Of a stretch of DNA of 15,253 bases, positions 8,050 to 13,755 are shown in pieces. The number at the start of each line of letters is the position of its first letter. The first letter of the stretch is position 1. The DNA is from Deltaproteobacteria bacterium (lineage in GTDB: Bacteria > Desulfobacterota > Desulfuromonadia > Desulfuromonadales > Geopsychrobacteraceae). The notes beneath the pieces were generated by a model, which did not search any database, was not told the DNA's origin, and saw only the letters and a program-made list of their open reading frames with translations. A program made the translations under genes and the position numbers. The stretch spans positions 1-15,253 of the forward strand of contig JAACTI010000018.1 of NCBI GenBank assembly GCA_009993495.1, given 5' to 3'.

Positions 8050-8478
8050 ATGATCAAACAAAAAATTCTGGTTCCACTCGATCGTTCCCCCATCTCGGCC
8101 CACACCAGAGAAAAGTTATTTGCGATGAAATCGCATCTCAACCCACCCCTGGTGCTTCTGCATGTTCTCGATCTGGATTTGCTGGCAACCCAGGGGTTTC
8201 CGGAAAAGTCCCACGCAGAATTTTCGCAACGTGCCCGCGCTGAGGCTGAAAAGTTCATGCAAGAGCAGAAAACTCTCTTCGCCGCCGAAGGGATTGAGGT
8301 CGAAACCCTGCTTGTGGAAGGACCGGCGCTGGAGACTATCTGCGAACATGCCGACAGTGGCAGCTACGAACTGGTCGCCATCGGGCGCAACCCGGTTAGC
8401 GAAATGCGCGATTTTCTTTTTGGCCAAGTTTCCAATAAACTAATTCATAAAGTGCGCTGCCCGGTGCTGGTGCTTTAA
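8050..8478 (+). CDS. Universal stress protein (UspA) family
   Basis: This small cytoplasmic protein of 142 residues has the UspA fold. It starts with KILVPLDRSP, has a VLLHVLDL strand, an LLVEGPALETI segment and ends CPVLVL, all typical of the family. The usual ATP-binding signature (G-x2-G-x9-G-S/T) is imperfect: the sequence reads GRNPVSEMRDFLFGQVS, so the second Gly is Pro and the last element is GQ. ATP binding is therefore doubtful. The start has AAGGA 6 to 7 bases upstream. It lies 142 bases after the NuoG-like gene on the same strand, with no clear terminator or promoter between, so it may share the transcript and act as a stress or redox-state partner of the complex. That link is inference only. 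Confidence 0.9.
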   Translation: MIKQKILVPLDRSPISAHTREKLFAMKSHLNPPLVLLHVLDLDLLATQGFPEKSHAEFSQRARAEAEKFMQEQKTLFAAEGIEVETLLVEGPALETICEHADSGSYELVAIGRNPVSEMRDFLFGQVSNKLIHKVRCPVLVL

Positions 8479-8663
8479 AGGCGAGCGGCGAGGGAAAAGG
8501 GTGATTACACCAGCACTGTGAATAGCTTTTCATCCGTATTAGCCTGAGGAATAAGAACGCTCTCATGCCTGCGGAGTCTGTGATCTTGATCTCCTTGACA
8601 GAATTTTTGTTGTTGTCTCTGACATTCTCTTCGGCTACTGCCGGGGTTGGTGCATTCGCGTGC

Positions 8664-9452
8664 TTATCGCTCTTCGGTGGGCCTTAAGCAGGTTCCCAGT
8701 ATACTTTGAAATTGACGTCCCAGATCTTCGTTTTCGGTATAGCGAATAAATCCACAGGTGTTCAAGGCTCCGAAAGCTGCTTCTTGTTGTGGTTGCACTA
8801 TGAGCACTGGCTTGCCGATGGCAAAGGCCATCCCGAGGATCAGCATGACCCCGGCGGACTGGTCGGTGAGATCAAAAACCGCCAGGCGGCAGGCATAGAG
8901 AGTCTGGCACAGCTCGGCCAGAAGCGCGTCATCAAGGCGCGAAAGATGTGCCAGAAAAAAAGTTAAATCATGCCCCCTAAGTGCGGGGACAAGCGCGTCG
9001 CGAAAGCGCAGCTGGGCAGCTTCTCCCGGCGGAATCGCCACAAAAACAAGGTCATCCCTCAGCTGCGGTTGGAGCAGACTGCCATCAGCCTGGCGCAGAA
9101 AGAATTTGTCGAGGGGATGACGTTTGGCCAGCTCTCTTTCTGCGGCCTGGTGCATTTCTTCAATCTTTTCTGCCAACCGACTGATTTGATGACGCAGGGT
9201 TTTGACTAAACGATCGACCCCGGTCATTTTAATAGATTTACCCGTAGGCGAATAATCCACCGGACCAAGTTTAAAAATGGGAACTTTAATGGTTTTGTCA
9301 GCGTTTAGACGCGCAGCGGCGGTATTGTAACTGTCTTGCCAGCTGGCAAAGGGTCGCAGATAGACATACTGATTGTCTTTGAGATATTTGCGGATGCGCC
9401 CCAGAATGTACTCGAATTCTTCAATGAATTCAGAAAGTTCTTGCCTGTCCAT
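8664..9452 (-). CDS. Unknown protein with degenerate nucleoside-deoxyribosyltransferase/TIR-like domain
   Basis: I do not recognise this 262-residue protein as a named family. The C-terminal half (about 133-250) looks like the Rossmann-like nucleoside 2-deoxyribosyltransferase/TIR-like fold: VFVAIPPGE at 136-144, ACRLAVFDLTDQ at 187-198, then GVMLILGMAFAIGKPVLIV. In active relatives the segment after DLT usually reads like NVFYELG, with a catalytic Glu; here that Glu position is Ile (VMLILG), so NAD- or nucleoside-cleaving activity is doubtful. The N-terminal half is new to me: an acidic helix (ELSEFIEEFEYILGRIRKYL), a YVYLRPF segment, then a probable coiled coil (about 78-112). There is no signal peptide or membrane segment. 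I chose ATG 9452, with GGGAG 4 bases upstream, over a GTG 11 codons earlier. It is convergent with uspA. A strongly structured element lies 52 bases upstream. Confidence 0.75.
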   Translation of the reverse strand: MDRQELSEFIEEFEYILGRIRKYLKDNQYVYLRPFASWQDSYNTAAARLNADKTIKVPIFKLGPVDYSPTGKSIKMTGVDRLVKTLRHQISRLAEKIEEMHQAAERELAKRHPLDKFFLRQADGSLLQPQLRDDLVFVAIPPGEAAQLRFRDALVPALRGHDLTFFLAHLSRLDDALLAELCQTLYACRLAVFDLTDQSAGVMLILGMAFAIGKPVLIVQPQQEAAFGALNTCGFIRYTENEDLGRQFQSILGTCLRPTEER

Positions 9453-9503
9453 GCGACTCCCGGAACAAGGTCGGCTACTATCCACGTTTTTAGTAACTCT
9501 TCA

Positions 9504-9622
9504 CCCTGCGAGCCCGAGGCCGCTATGGAACGGGTCTCTGTCGCCTAGATGGCGACAGCTAAGCACAGGGGCAGATGCATGCAGCCCGTGGAATGGGGGG
9601 CTCGGGCTCTGTGTCTACAGGG
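9504..9622. ncRNA. Candidate structured RNA or 5'-UTR element, family unknown
   Basis: This intergenic stretch folds into nested perfect stems. The outer stem is CCCTG 9504-9508 with CAGGG 9618-9622. Next is GAGCCCGAG 9510-9518 with CTCGGGCTC 9601-9609 (9 bp). Inside, ACGGG 9530-9534 pairs with CCCGT 9585-9589. The inner hairpin is CTGTCGCC 9538-9545 with GGCGACAG 9551-9558 and a 5-base loop. A palindrome TGCATGCA lies at 9576-9583. This is more nested pairing than chance usually gives, and no gene covers it. The strand cannot be fixed: on the - strand it would be a leader of the unknown gene that starts at 9452; on the + strand one more G-U pair forms but no + gene follows. It does not match any riboswitch, tRNA or 6S RNA that I recognise, and a palindromic DNA repeat is the main alternative. 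Confidence 0.4.
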
Positions 9623-9633
9623 CTGAAGAGATA

Positions 9634-9668
9634 CATTTTTTGTCACCGTTCAGTAAAAAATGACCGTT
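9634..9668. repeat. Paired TSACCGTT direct repeats with an A/T inverted repeat
   Basis: TCACCGTT (9643-9650) and TGACCGTT (9661-9668) are direct repeats 18 bases apart. The first lies between the arms of an 8-bp inverted repeat, CATTTTTT (9634-9641) and AAAAAATG (9655-9662). This is just upstream, on the - strand, of the structured element and the gene at 8664-9452. Read on the - strand, TTTACT and TATCTC lie 18 bases apart here and could be a weak promoter. The arrangement could be a regulator site, or a weak AT-rich terminator of the toxin gene transcript. The evidence is spacing only. Confidence 0.3.
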
Positions 9669-9802
9669 AAGAGCCAAGAGTCCCTCGCGCTGCCAATTTG
9701 TGTCCGCCGCCCACTTCAGTAACAACCTCTGAGACACTTCCCGCTGTTCTACCAATCTCCTGCCGAAACCGGATTGTCGGGGTTTTGAGAAGGCAGTAAT
9801 GA

Positions 9803-10087
9803 TCAGTAGCCTGCTTCTTTTTGATGCCGGCCGGCCGACACATACACCGAGCCGGAATTGACAGCATGCTGATAAAGCGCCACATAACCAGAGTCTCGGA
9901 ATGGGATGATGAACTCGCGAAATTCTGGCAGATCGTCAAATGGACGACCTGCCTCTGGTTCCGTTTCCAGAAGAGCAAACTGGCGTTCTATCGGTTGACC
10001 AGCACGCATCGCCGCGTGCCGATTTTTTTCTGCCAGAAAAAGCCGACAGCGCTCCAATCCTCGTGCCGCGCCTTCGGTGATAATTAT
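9803..10087 (-). CDS. ParE/RelE-family toxin without a standard start codon
   Basis: This is a ribosome- or gyrase-targeting type toxin of the RelE/ParE superfamily, encoded directly after its antitoxin. The protein reads IIITEGAARGLERCRLFLAEKN, then AGQPIERQFALLETEPEAG, RPFDDLPEFREFIIPF, GYVALYQH and ends RHQKEAGY, all recognisable family segments. The homologous N-terminus (IIITEGA) begins at ATA 10087, overlapping the antitoxin stop by 4 bases. There is no ATG or GTG in frame before a stop codon, and the first standard start is TTG 10057, which would remove the first beta strand. The usual ATGA-type overlap seems to have become ATAA. The toxin may be translated from ATA/ATT by coupling, poorly, or not at all. 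YVSAGRHQKE holds the conserved C-terminal Arg-His region. I call it a probable but possibly silenced toxin. Confidence 0.72.
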   Translation of the reverse strand: MIITEGAARGLERCRLFLAEKNRHAAMRAGQPIERQFALLETEPEAGRPFDDLPEFREFIIPFRDSGYVALYQHAVNSGSVYVSAGRHQKEAGY

Positions 10088-10329
10088 CCGTGGTATGGAG
10101 GGATCTCTTTTTCTTCATCCGTACCCCAGGTCTTCAACCAGTTACGAATCTCCTGGCCTGCGAGGTGTCGCCCCGTTTCTTTATAGGCTGTCCAAGACGC
10201 CAGAGCCTCCTGTTTGAAGCTCTCTTGAGCTTCTTCGCGCATGATCCAGTGCGCTGAGCGGTGGCGTGCGTCAGCCAGGTGCTGAATCCGGCTTTTCAGA
10301 TCATCATCAAGCTTTACGGATGTCGCCAT
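10084..10329 (-). CDS. CopG/RHH-family antitoxin, probably with an internal deletion
   Basis: This 81-residue protein is a ribbon-helix-helix type antitoxin that binds DNA through its N-terminal strand (MATSVKLDDDLKSRIQHLA) and its partner toxin through its C-terminal tail (WTAYKETGRHLAGQEIRNWLKTWG). ATG 10329 is chosen because AAGGG lies 7 bases upstream and the RHH strand follows at once; an open frame back to 10392 is non-conserved and crosses the operator. From memory of the family, relatives carry HWxMREAIxxYVEREE before the linker; here the text jumps from HWIMRE to EAQESFKQEAL. About nine residues of the second RHH helix thus appear missing, probably by recombination between the two RE-encoding stretches. 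DNA binding and dimerisation may be damaged. It overlaps the toxin gene by 4 bases on the same strand. Confidence 0.8.
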   Translation of the reverse strand: MATSVKLDDDLKSRIQHLADARHRSAHWIMREEAQESFKQEALASWTAYKETGRHLAGQEIRNWLKTWGTDEEKEIPPYHG

Positions 10330-10347
10330 AATGAAACCCTTGCTAAT

Positions 10348-10375
10348 TAGTAATCGGTAGTACTTTTTATTACTA
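10348..10375. promoter_or_regulatory. Palindromic operator upstream of the antitoxin gene
   Basis: A 28-bp imperfect dyad is centred between 10361 and 10362. The outer arms are TAGTAAT (10348-10354) and ATTACTA (10369-10375), perfectly complementary. The centre is the palindrome AGTACT (10359-10364) on the same axis. It lies 19 bases upstream of the antitoxin ATG, on the - strand, where toxin-antitoxin operons are autoregulated by RHH proteins. The AT-rich arms could include the -10 region. The inverted symmetry is directly visible; binding by this antitoxin is inferred. Confidence 0.6.
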
Positions 10376-10392
10376 GACCGTAAGTCACCCAT

Positions 10393-10835
10393 CCACCAAG
10401 AGTCAATGGGGTTTTGAGCTCCAACGGGTGCTGTGGGGCAAGGTTGCCCGCTGATTTGCTATTGTCCTTTTCCCGACAAAAGGCGAATGCCCTCCTTGCC
10501 ACGCCGACTCCGTCTCGATAATCCTGCATCAAGTTATCGTGCGTGGAATTGAACGCCGTGACATATCCACCACTTCGATCACTGGTTCACGAGCGAGGAT
10601 CCTGCGCCGTCTACTGACCGGTTATGCCGTCTATTTCAAGCGAAAATATTCGCCCCTTCAACAGGCCGGTAATGTTACTCGACTCGGTGCGGTAGCGGGT
10701 TGTCTTGCGGTGGGGGCGTGGCCAGGGTTTGATACAGGTTGATCCTGCTTTGCGTGAGAAAATACTCGGTGCGCGGGGCTTAGAAGGTTAGCAAGTAGGG
10801 TATCCTCTAGGTGACTTTTACTCCCGGTTCAGGGC
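10393..10835. other. Intergenic stretch without a convincing gene
   Basis: About 440 bases separate the divergent antitoxin and marR promoters. Short open frames exist on both strands (for example 10539-10742 on + and 10347-10532 on -), but none has a ribosome site, recognisable domain or plausible composition. Only small hairpins are seen: GGGCA with TGCCC around 10436-10448, and CCTTTT with AAAAGG around 10466-10483. It may be decayed mobile or coding DNA, but I cannot name the source. Confidence 0.5.
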
Positions 10836-10864
10836 TTGACAGCCGCTTTGGTTGCCTATATAGT
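10836..10864 (+). promoter_or_regulatory. Sigma-70 promoter of the marR efflux operon
   Basis: A perfect -35 box TTGACA (10836-10841) is followed after exactly 17 bases by TATAGT (10859-10864), five of six matches to the -10 consensus. It sits 30 bases upstream of the marR ATG. The -10 box runs into the inverted repeat at 10862-10877. It is the clearest promoter in the window. Confidence 0.85.
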
Positions 10865-10877
10865 TAGCTTACTAACT
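10862..10877. promoter_or_regulatory. Probable MarR operator
   Basis: AGTTAG (10862-10867) and CTAACT (10872-10877) form a perfect inverted repeat with a 4-base spacer CTTA. It overlaps the last bases of the -10 box and the expected transcription start, so a bound MarR dimer would block the promoter. Size and symmetry fit MarR sites. Autoregulation by the gene that follows is inferred from position. Confidence 0.7.
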
Positions 10878-10893
10878 TTTAGCAAGGAAACTT

Positions 10894-11334
10894 ATGTCCC
10901 GATTCGACCCTTATCAAAGCCTCGGTTTTCACTGCTCCCTGACCCTCAAGGCGTTTGTGGCCGACCTTGCCCGCCGACTGGAGGGGACCGGGGTCAGCCC
11001 GGCGCAATTTCGGGTGCTGGCGCATCTGATGGCCTCTGGCCCACGGGCGCAAAATGAGCTGTGTGAGCTGCTGTCGATCTCTGCGCCCTCGGCGGTCAAG
11101 CTGATTGATCGCATGGAACGCGACGGCTGGGTGGCGCGGGAAATTGATGCCGCGGACCGTCGGGTCAAGCGCGTGGTGCCGACCGAACGCACCACGGCGG
11201 TGTGGGATGAGCTGTCGGTGCATTCCCGTGAGCTGTTGGAACAGGCCTACGCCGGCATCGACCCGCTGGAAATTGACATGACGAAAAAAATTCTCGCTCG
11301 CGTACGCCGCAATCTCGGCGACCAGGGCGCTTAA
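10894..11334 (+). CDS. MarR-family transcriptional regulator
   Basis: This 146-residue winged-helix repressor probably controls its own operon of efflux genes. The HTH lies in QNELCELLSISAPSAVKLIDRMERDGWV (about 53-80), and the wing carries the family hallmark DAADRRVKRV (DRR at 88-90). The helices at both ends (LGFHCSLTLKAFVADLARRL and the C-terminal KKILARVRRNL) would form the dimer interface. The start at 10894 has AAGGA about 7 bases upstream. It follows a near-consensus promoter with an overlapping inverted repeat and precedes the FmdE-family gene by 23 bases. The inducer is unknown: MarR proteins usually sense phenolic compounds, oxidants or metals, and the downstream exporters make a metal or toxic small molecule likely. 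Confidence 0.93.
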   Translation: MSRFDPYQSLGFHCSLTLKAFVADLARRLEGTGVSPAQFRVLAHLMASGPRAQNELCELLSISAPSAVKLIDRMERDGWVAREIDAADRRVKRVVPTERTTAVWDELSVHSRELLEQAYAGIDPLEIDMTKKILARVRRNLGDQGA

Positions 11335-11357
11335 CAACTCACAGACGGAGCAACATT

Positions 11358-11954
11358 ATGAAAAACGTGAATGAACTCTTTGAAACCGGTATGAAATTTC
11401 ACGGTCACAAATGTCCGGCCATGCCCATGGGTTTGCGTGCGGGCCTGGCGGCGATGAACGCCCTCGGTGTCGAACGATCACAAGATAAAGAGCTGCGTTT
11501 GATTGCCGAAACCGGCGATGGCCATGCTGCCGGTTGTTTTGTCGATGGCCTGATGACCGCCACCGGCTGCACCTATGGCAAGTCGAACATCAAGAAGCTT
11601 TACTACAACAAGATGGCCTTCACCCTGATCGACAGCAAAAGCGGTCGGGCGGTGCGGGTGAGTTTAAAACCCGAATTTCTCACCAAAGCCCTCGGCTCAC
11701 CCTTTGTCCAGCAGCGCAAGGCCGGGGTGCTACCGCAGGATATTCCGGCGGCAATCGCTGACCCGCTGGTCAACAACATTTTGGCCATGCCGGAGGAGAA
11801 CTTTCTTGCTATCAGCGCGATCAAAACGGTCGAGGTACCTCAGGGCAAAGGTTGTTTTGAGGTCGAGCCCTGTAGTCAATGCGGCGAGCTGACCTTCGTC
11901 AACAAACTTCAAGATAGCTCTGCGGGCCGCGTTTGTATCCCCTGCGCAGAATGA
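11358..11954 (+). CDS. FmdE-family protein with C-terminal zinc ribbon
   Basis: This 198-residue protein belongs to the FmdE family (named from a gene near formylmethanofuran dehydrogenase; family function poorly known). The N-terminal motif FHGHKCP (H15, H17, C19) and the segment AETGDGHAAGCFVDGLMTATGCTYGKSN are the family's conserved metal-binding features. The C-terminus is a zinc ribbon, with ligand pairs CSQC (172/175) and CIPC (193/196). In methanogens FmdE is linked to molybdenum formylmethanofuran dehydrogenase, but no such enzyme is here. The location between marR and a CDF exporter suggests a role in metal binding, delivery or sensing. It has no signal peptide. The spacing to the CDF gene is 10 bases, so they are very probably in one operon. 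The name should not be read as a methanogenic function. Confidence 0.9.
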   Translation: MKNVNELFETGMKFHGHKCPAMPMGLRAGLAAMNALGVERSQDKELRLIAETGDGHAAGCFVDGLMTATGCTYGKSNIKKLYYNKMAFTLIDSKSGRAVRVSLKPEFLTKALGSPFVQQRKAGVLPQDIPAAIADPLVNNILAMPEENFLAISAIKTVEVPQGKGCFEVEPCSQCGELTFVNKLQDSSAGRVCIPCAE

Positions 11955-11964
11955 GAGCGTAAAC

Positions 11965-12876
11965 ATGGCCGGACATCATCACGCATCTGACTCCAGCGAG
12001 ACCAGCGGCACGCGCTTACTCATAACCATGCTGCTGAACTTCGCCATCACTCTGGTGGAGATTGTGGGCGGGCTGTTGTCCGGCAGTTTATCGCTGATTT
12101 CCGACGCGCTGCATAATTTCAGCGATGGGGTAGCGATTATCGTCAGCTATGTCGCCCTGCGCCTGAGCCGCAAGCCGAAAAATGAGCAGTACACCTTCGG
12201 CTTGAAACGCGCCCAGATTCTGGCGGCGATCCTCAACGCCGGGGTGTTGCTGGCCATCTCCTTCTACCTGCTGCGCGAGGCCTACAGCAAACTGCTCCAC
12301 CCGCAGGAAATTGACGGTCTGCTGATGTTCCTCGTCGCCAGTTTTGGCCTGGTCGCTAATCTCATCGGCACTTGGCTGTTAAGGCGCGGCGCCAAAGAGA
12401 ATCTGAACATCCGTTCGGCCTATCTGCACCTGCTCTCCGATGCGGTCTCCAGCGTCGCGGTTATTCTGGGCGGACTGGCCATCACCCTGTGGCAGCAATA
12501 CTGGATTGATCCGGTGCTGACCGTTTTGATTGCACTTTATGTTGGTTGGGAAAGCTGGAAAATCATCCAGCAGGCGCTGGATGTCTTGATGCTCAAAGTG
12601 CCGGCGCATATCAGTTTAACTGCCCTCGAAAAACGCCTGGAGCAGCTGCCCGAGGTCTGCGACGTGCATCACATCCATCTGTGGCAGGTCGATGACCATG
12701 ATCTGCACTTTGAGGCCCACGTCAACACCAGCCTTACCACCCTGCAAGAGACCGTGCCGCTGGCGAAGACGATGGAAAGCCTGCTGCAGAAGGAATGTGG
12801 CATTAACCACGTCACCCTGCAATTTGAAGTCGGTCAATGTCTCACTGGCCGGAAGACGGACGCGAACCGGCAGTAG
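11965..12876 (+). CDS. CDF-family cation efflux protein (CzcD/ZitB-like)
   Basis: This 303-residue inner-membrane antiporter exports divalent metal ions, most likely Zn2+ (also Co2+ or Cd2+), in exchange for protons. Six membrane helices are visible between about residues 15 and 200. The metal site appears in helix 2 (SLISDALHNFSD: D47, H50, D54) and helix 5 (YLHLLSDA: H155, D159), the pattern of zinc-type CDF proteins. The N-terminus has a short histidine run (GHHHA), and the cytoplasmic C-terminal domain is histidine-rich (VHHIHLWQVDDHDLHFEAHV), as in CzcD and ZitB, where it binds metal and dimerises. The length is normal. The ribosome site is weak, consistent with coupling to the gene 10 bases upstream. 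A hairpin lies directly after the stop. Confidence 0.95.
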   Translation: MAGHHHASDSSETSGTRLLITMLLNFAITLVEIVGGLLSGSLSLISDALHNFSDGVAIIVSYVALRLSRKPKNEQYTFGLKRAQILAAILNAGVLLAISFYLLREAYSKLLHPQEIDGLLMFLVASFGLVANLIGTWLLRRGAKENLNIRSAYLHLLSDAVSSVAVILGGLAITLWQQYWIDPVLTVLIALYVGWESWKIIQQALDVLMLKVPAHISLTALEKRLEQLPEVCDVHHIHLWQVDDHDLHFEAHVNTSLTTLQETVPLAKTMESLLQKECGINHVTLQFEVGQCLTGRKTDANRQ

Positions 12877-12878
12877 GC

Positions 12879-12899
12879 GGGCAGACACGGGGTCTGCCC
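12879..12899. repeat. GGGCAGAC palindromic repeat between CDF and TSUP genes
   Basis: GGGCAGAC (12879-12886) and GTCTGCCC (12892-12899) form a perfect 8-bp hairpin with loop ACGGG, followed by CCTACGGG. This sequence resembles small intergenic palindromes of the type GGGCAGAC-n-GTCTGCCCCTACG that I recall as common in many bacterial genomes. It begins two bases after the CDF stop. There is no immediate T-run, so it is not a clear intrinsic terminator; it may protect the transcript end or tune expression of the downstream genes. Confidence 0.6.
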
Positions 12900-12964
12900 C
12901 TACGGGTGGTTGAACAACAATATTTTTTTACCCAAACATTTGGCGAAAAGGCCAAGCGTAAACG

Positions 12965-13726
12965 ATGGAAACAACTATCATTTCTCCCTGGATCATTCCC
13001 CTGCTGGCTTTTGGGTTGAGCTTTCTCTTTGCCCTGGGGGGCGTCGGTTCGGCGATTGCGCTGGTGCCAGCCCTGGACGGGCTCGGTGTGCCGTTGCTCC
13101 TCGCCAAACCGACCGGTCTGCTGGTCAATACCCTGAGCATGACCGGTGCCAGTGTCAACAATATCCGGGCGAAACGGCTCGATTTTCGACTCGGGGTGCC
13201 GATCATTGTCAGCTCTTTCATCCTCGCGCCGATTGGCGCCTGGTCGAGCCATTGGCTGCCCCAAACGGCTGTAATTACAGTCTTTACCTTGTTTTTGCTC
13301 TTTTCCGGACTGATGTTGATCTTCTTTCGCGCCGGTAACTTTGAGGGGCAGTACCGCGAGGATCGTCCGCTCTTCGCGCCGGCGCTGATCGGCGCGGTGG
13401 CCGGGTATCTGTCGGGGCTGCTCGGGGTCGGTGGCGGTGGGCTGATTGCGCCGCTGATGATTTTGCTCGGGTTCAACCCGAAAAAAGTCGCAGTGATCAC
13501 CGCCTTCGTTGTGCCCTTCTCTTCACTGAGCGGGCTGGTCGCCTATCTGGCGCTGGGGCATATCAACCTGTGGCTGATGGCTCCCGCGGCGGTGGCGGCT
13601 TATTTCGGGGGCAGCCTGGGGACGCGCTTCATGCACAGTCGCCTTAAACCCGCGGTGGTGAAGAAATTTCTCGGGGTTTTGTTGCTGCTGTTGGCGCTGA
13701 AAATGGCGTTGCCCCTGCTGGGATAA
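12965..13726 (+). CDS. TSUP (TauE/SafE) family membrane permease
   Basis: This 253-residue polytopic membrane protein belongs to the TSUP family, whose members export sulfite, sulfonates or other small anions. The sequence is almost entirely hydrophobic with about seven or eight helices. Two family repeats start at FALGGVGSAIALVPAL (about 22-37) and SGLLGVGGGGLIAPLMILLG (about 150-168), the glycine-rich motifs that define the family. It has no separate signal peptide. The ATG at 12965 follows an 88-base gap holding the palindromic repeat and an AT-rich stretch, and its ribosome site is weak. Substrate is not predictable from sequence. In a metal/RND operon it may export a sulfur compound, or it may simply be cotranscribed. 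Confidence 0.9.
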   Translation: METTIISPWIIPLLAFGLSFLFALGGVGSAIALVPALDGLGVPLLLAKPTGLLVNTLSMTGASVNNIRAKRLDFRLGVPIIVSSFILAPIGAWSSHWLPQTAVITVFTLFLLFSGLMLIFFRAGNFEGQYREDRPLFAPALIGAVAGYLSGLLGVGGGGLIAPLMILLGFNPKKVAVITAFVVPFSSLSGLVAYLALGHINLWLMAPAAVAAYFGGSLGTRFMHSRLKPAVVKKFLGVLLLLLALKMALPLLG

Positions 13727-13755
13727 AAAGCAAAATAGCGATGAAGGAGTTTTCG

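Noticed and set aside
8464..8516. Inverted repeat GTGCTGGTG / CACCAGCAC across the uspA stop as a terminator
   Set aside because: The arms are perfect over 9 bases but separated by about 35 bases, partly coding, and no T-run follows. It is not a convincing intrinsic terminator.
9504..9622. Selenocysteine tRNA (selC), since the window has a selenoprotein
   Set aside because: There is no UCA anticodon arm, no T-loop GTTCGA-type sequence and no acceptor ending in CCA in the right geometry.
8664..9622. Retron (structured RNA plus NDT-like effector)
   Set aside because: No reverse transcriptase gene is present on either strand in or near the region.
10347..10742. Small open frames on both strands between the antitoxin and marR
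   Set aside because: None has a ribosome site or recognisable domain, and the - strand frame runs into the antitoxin promoter region.
13741..13755. Upstream ATG start for the TolC-family protein
   Set aside because: AAGGAG follows it and is correctly spaced to ATG 13756, which directly begins the signal peptide.
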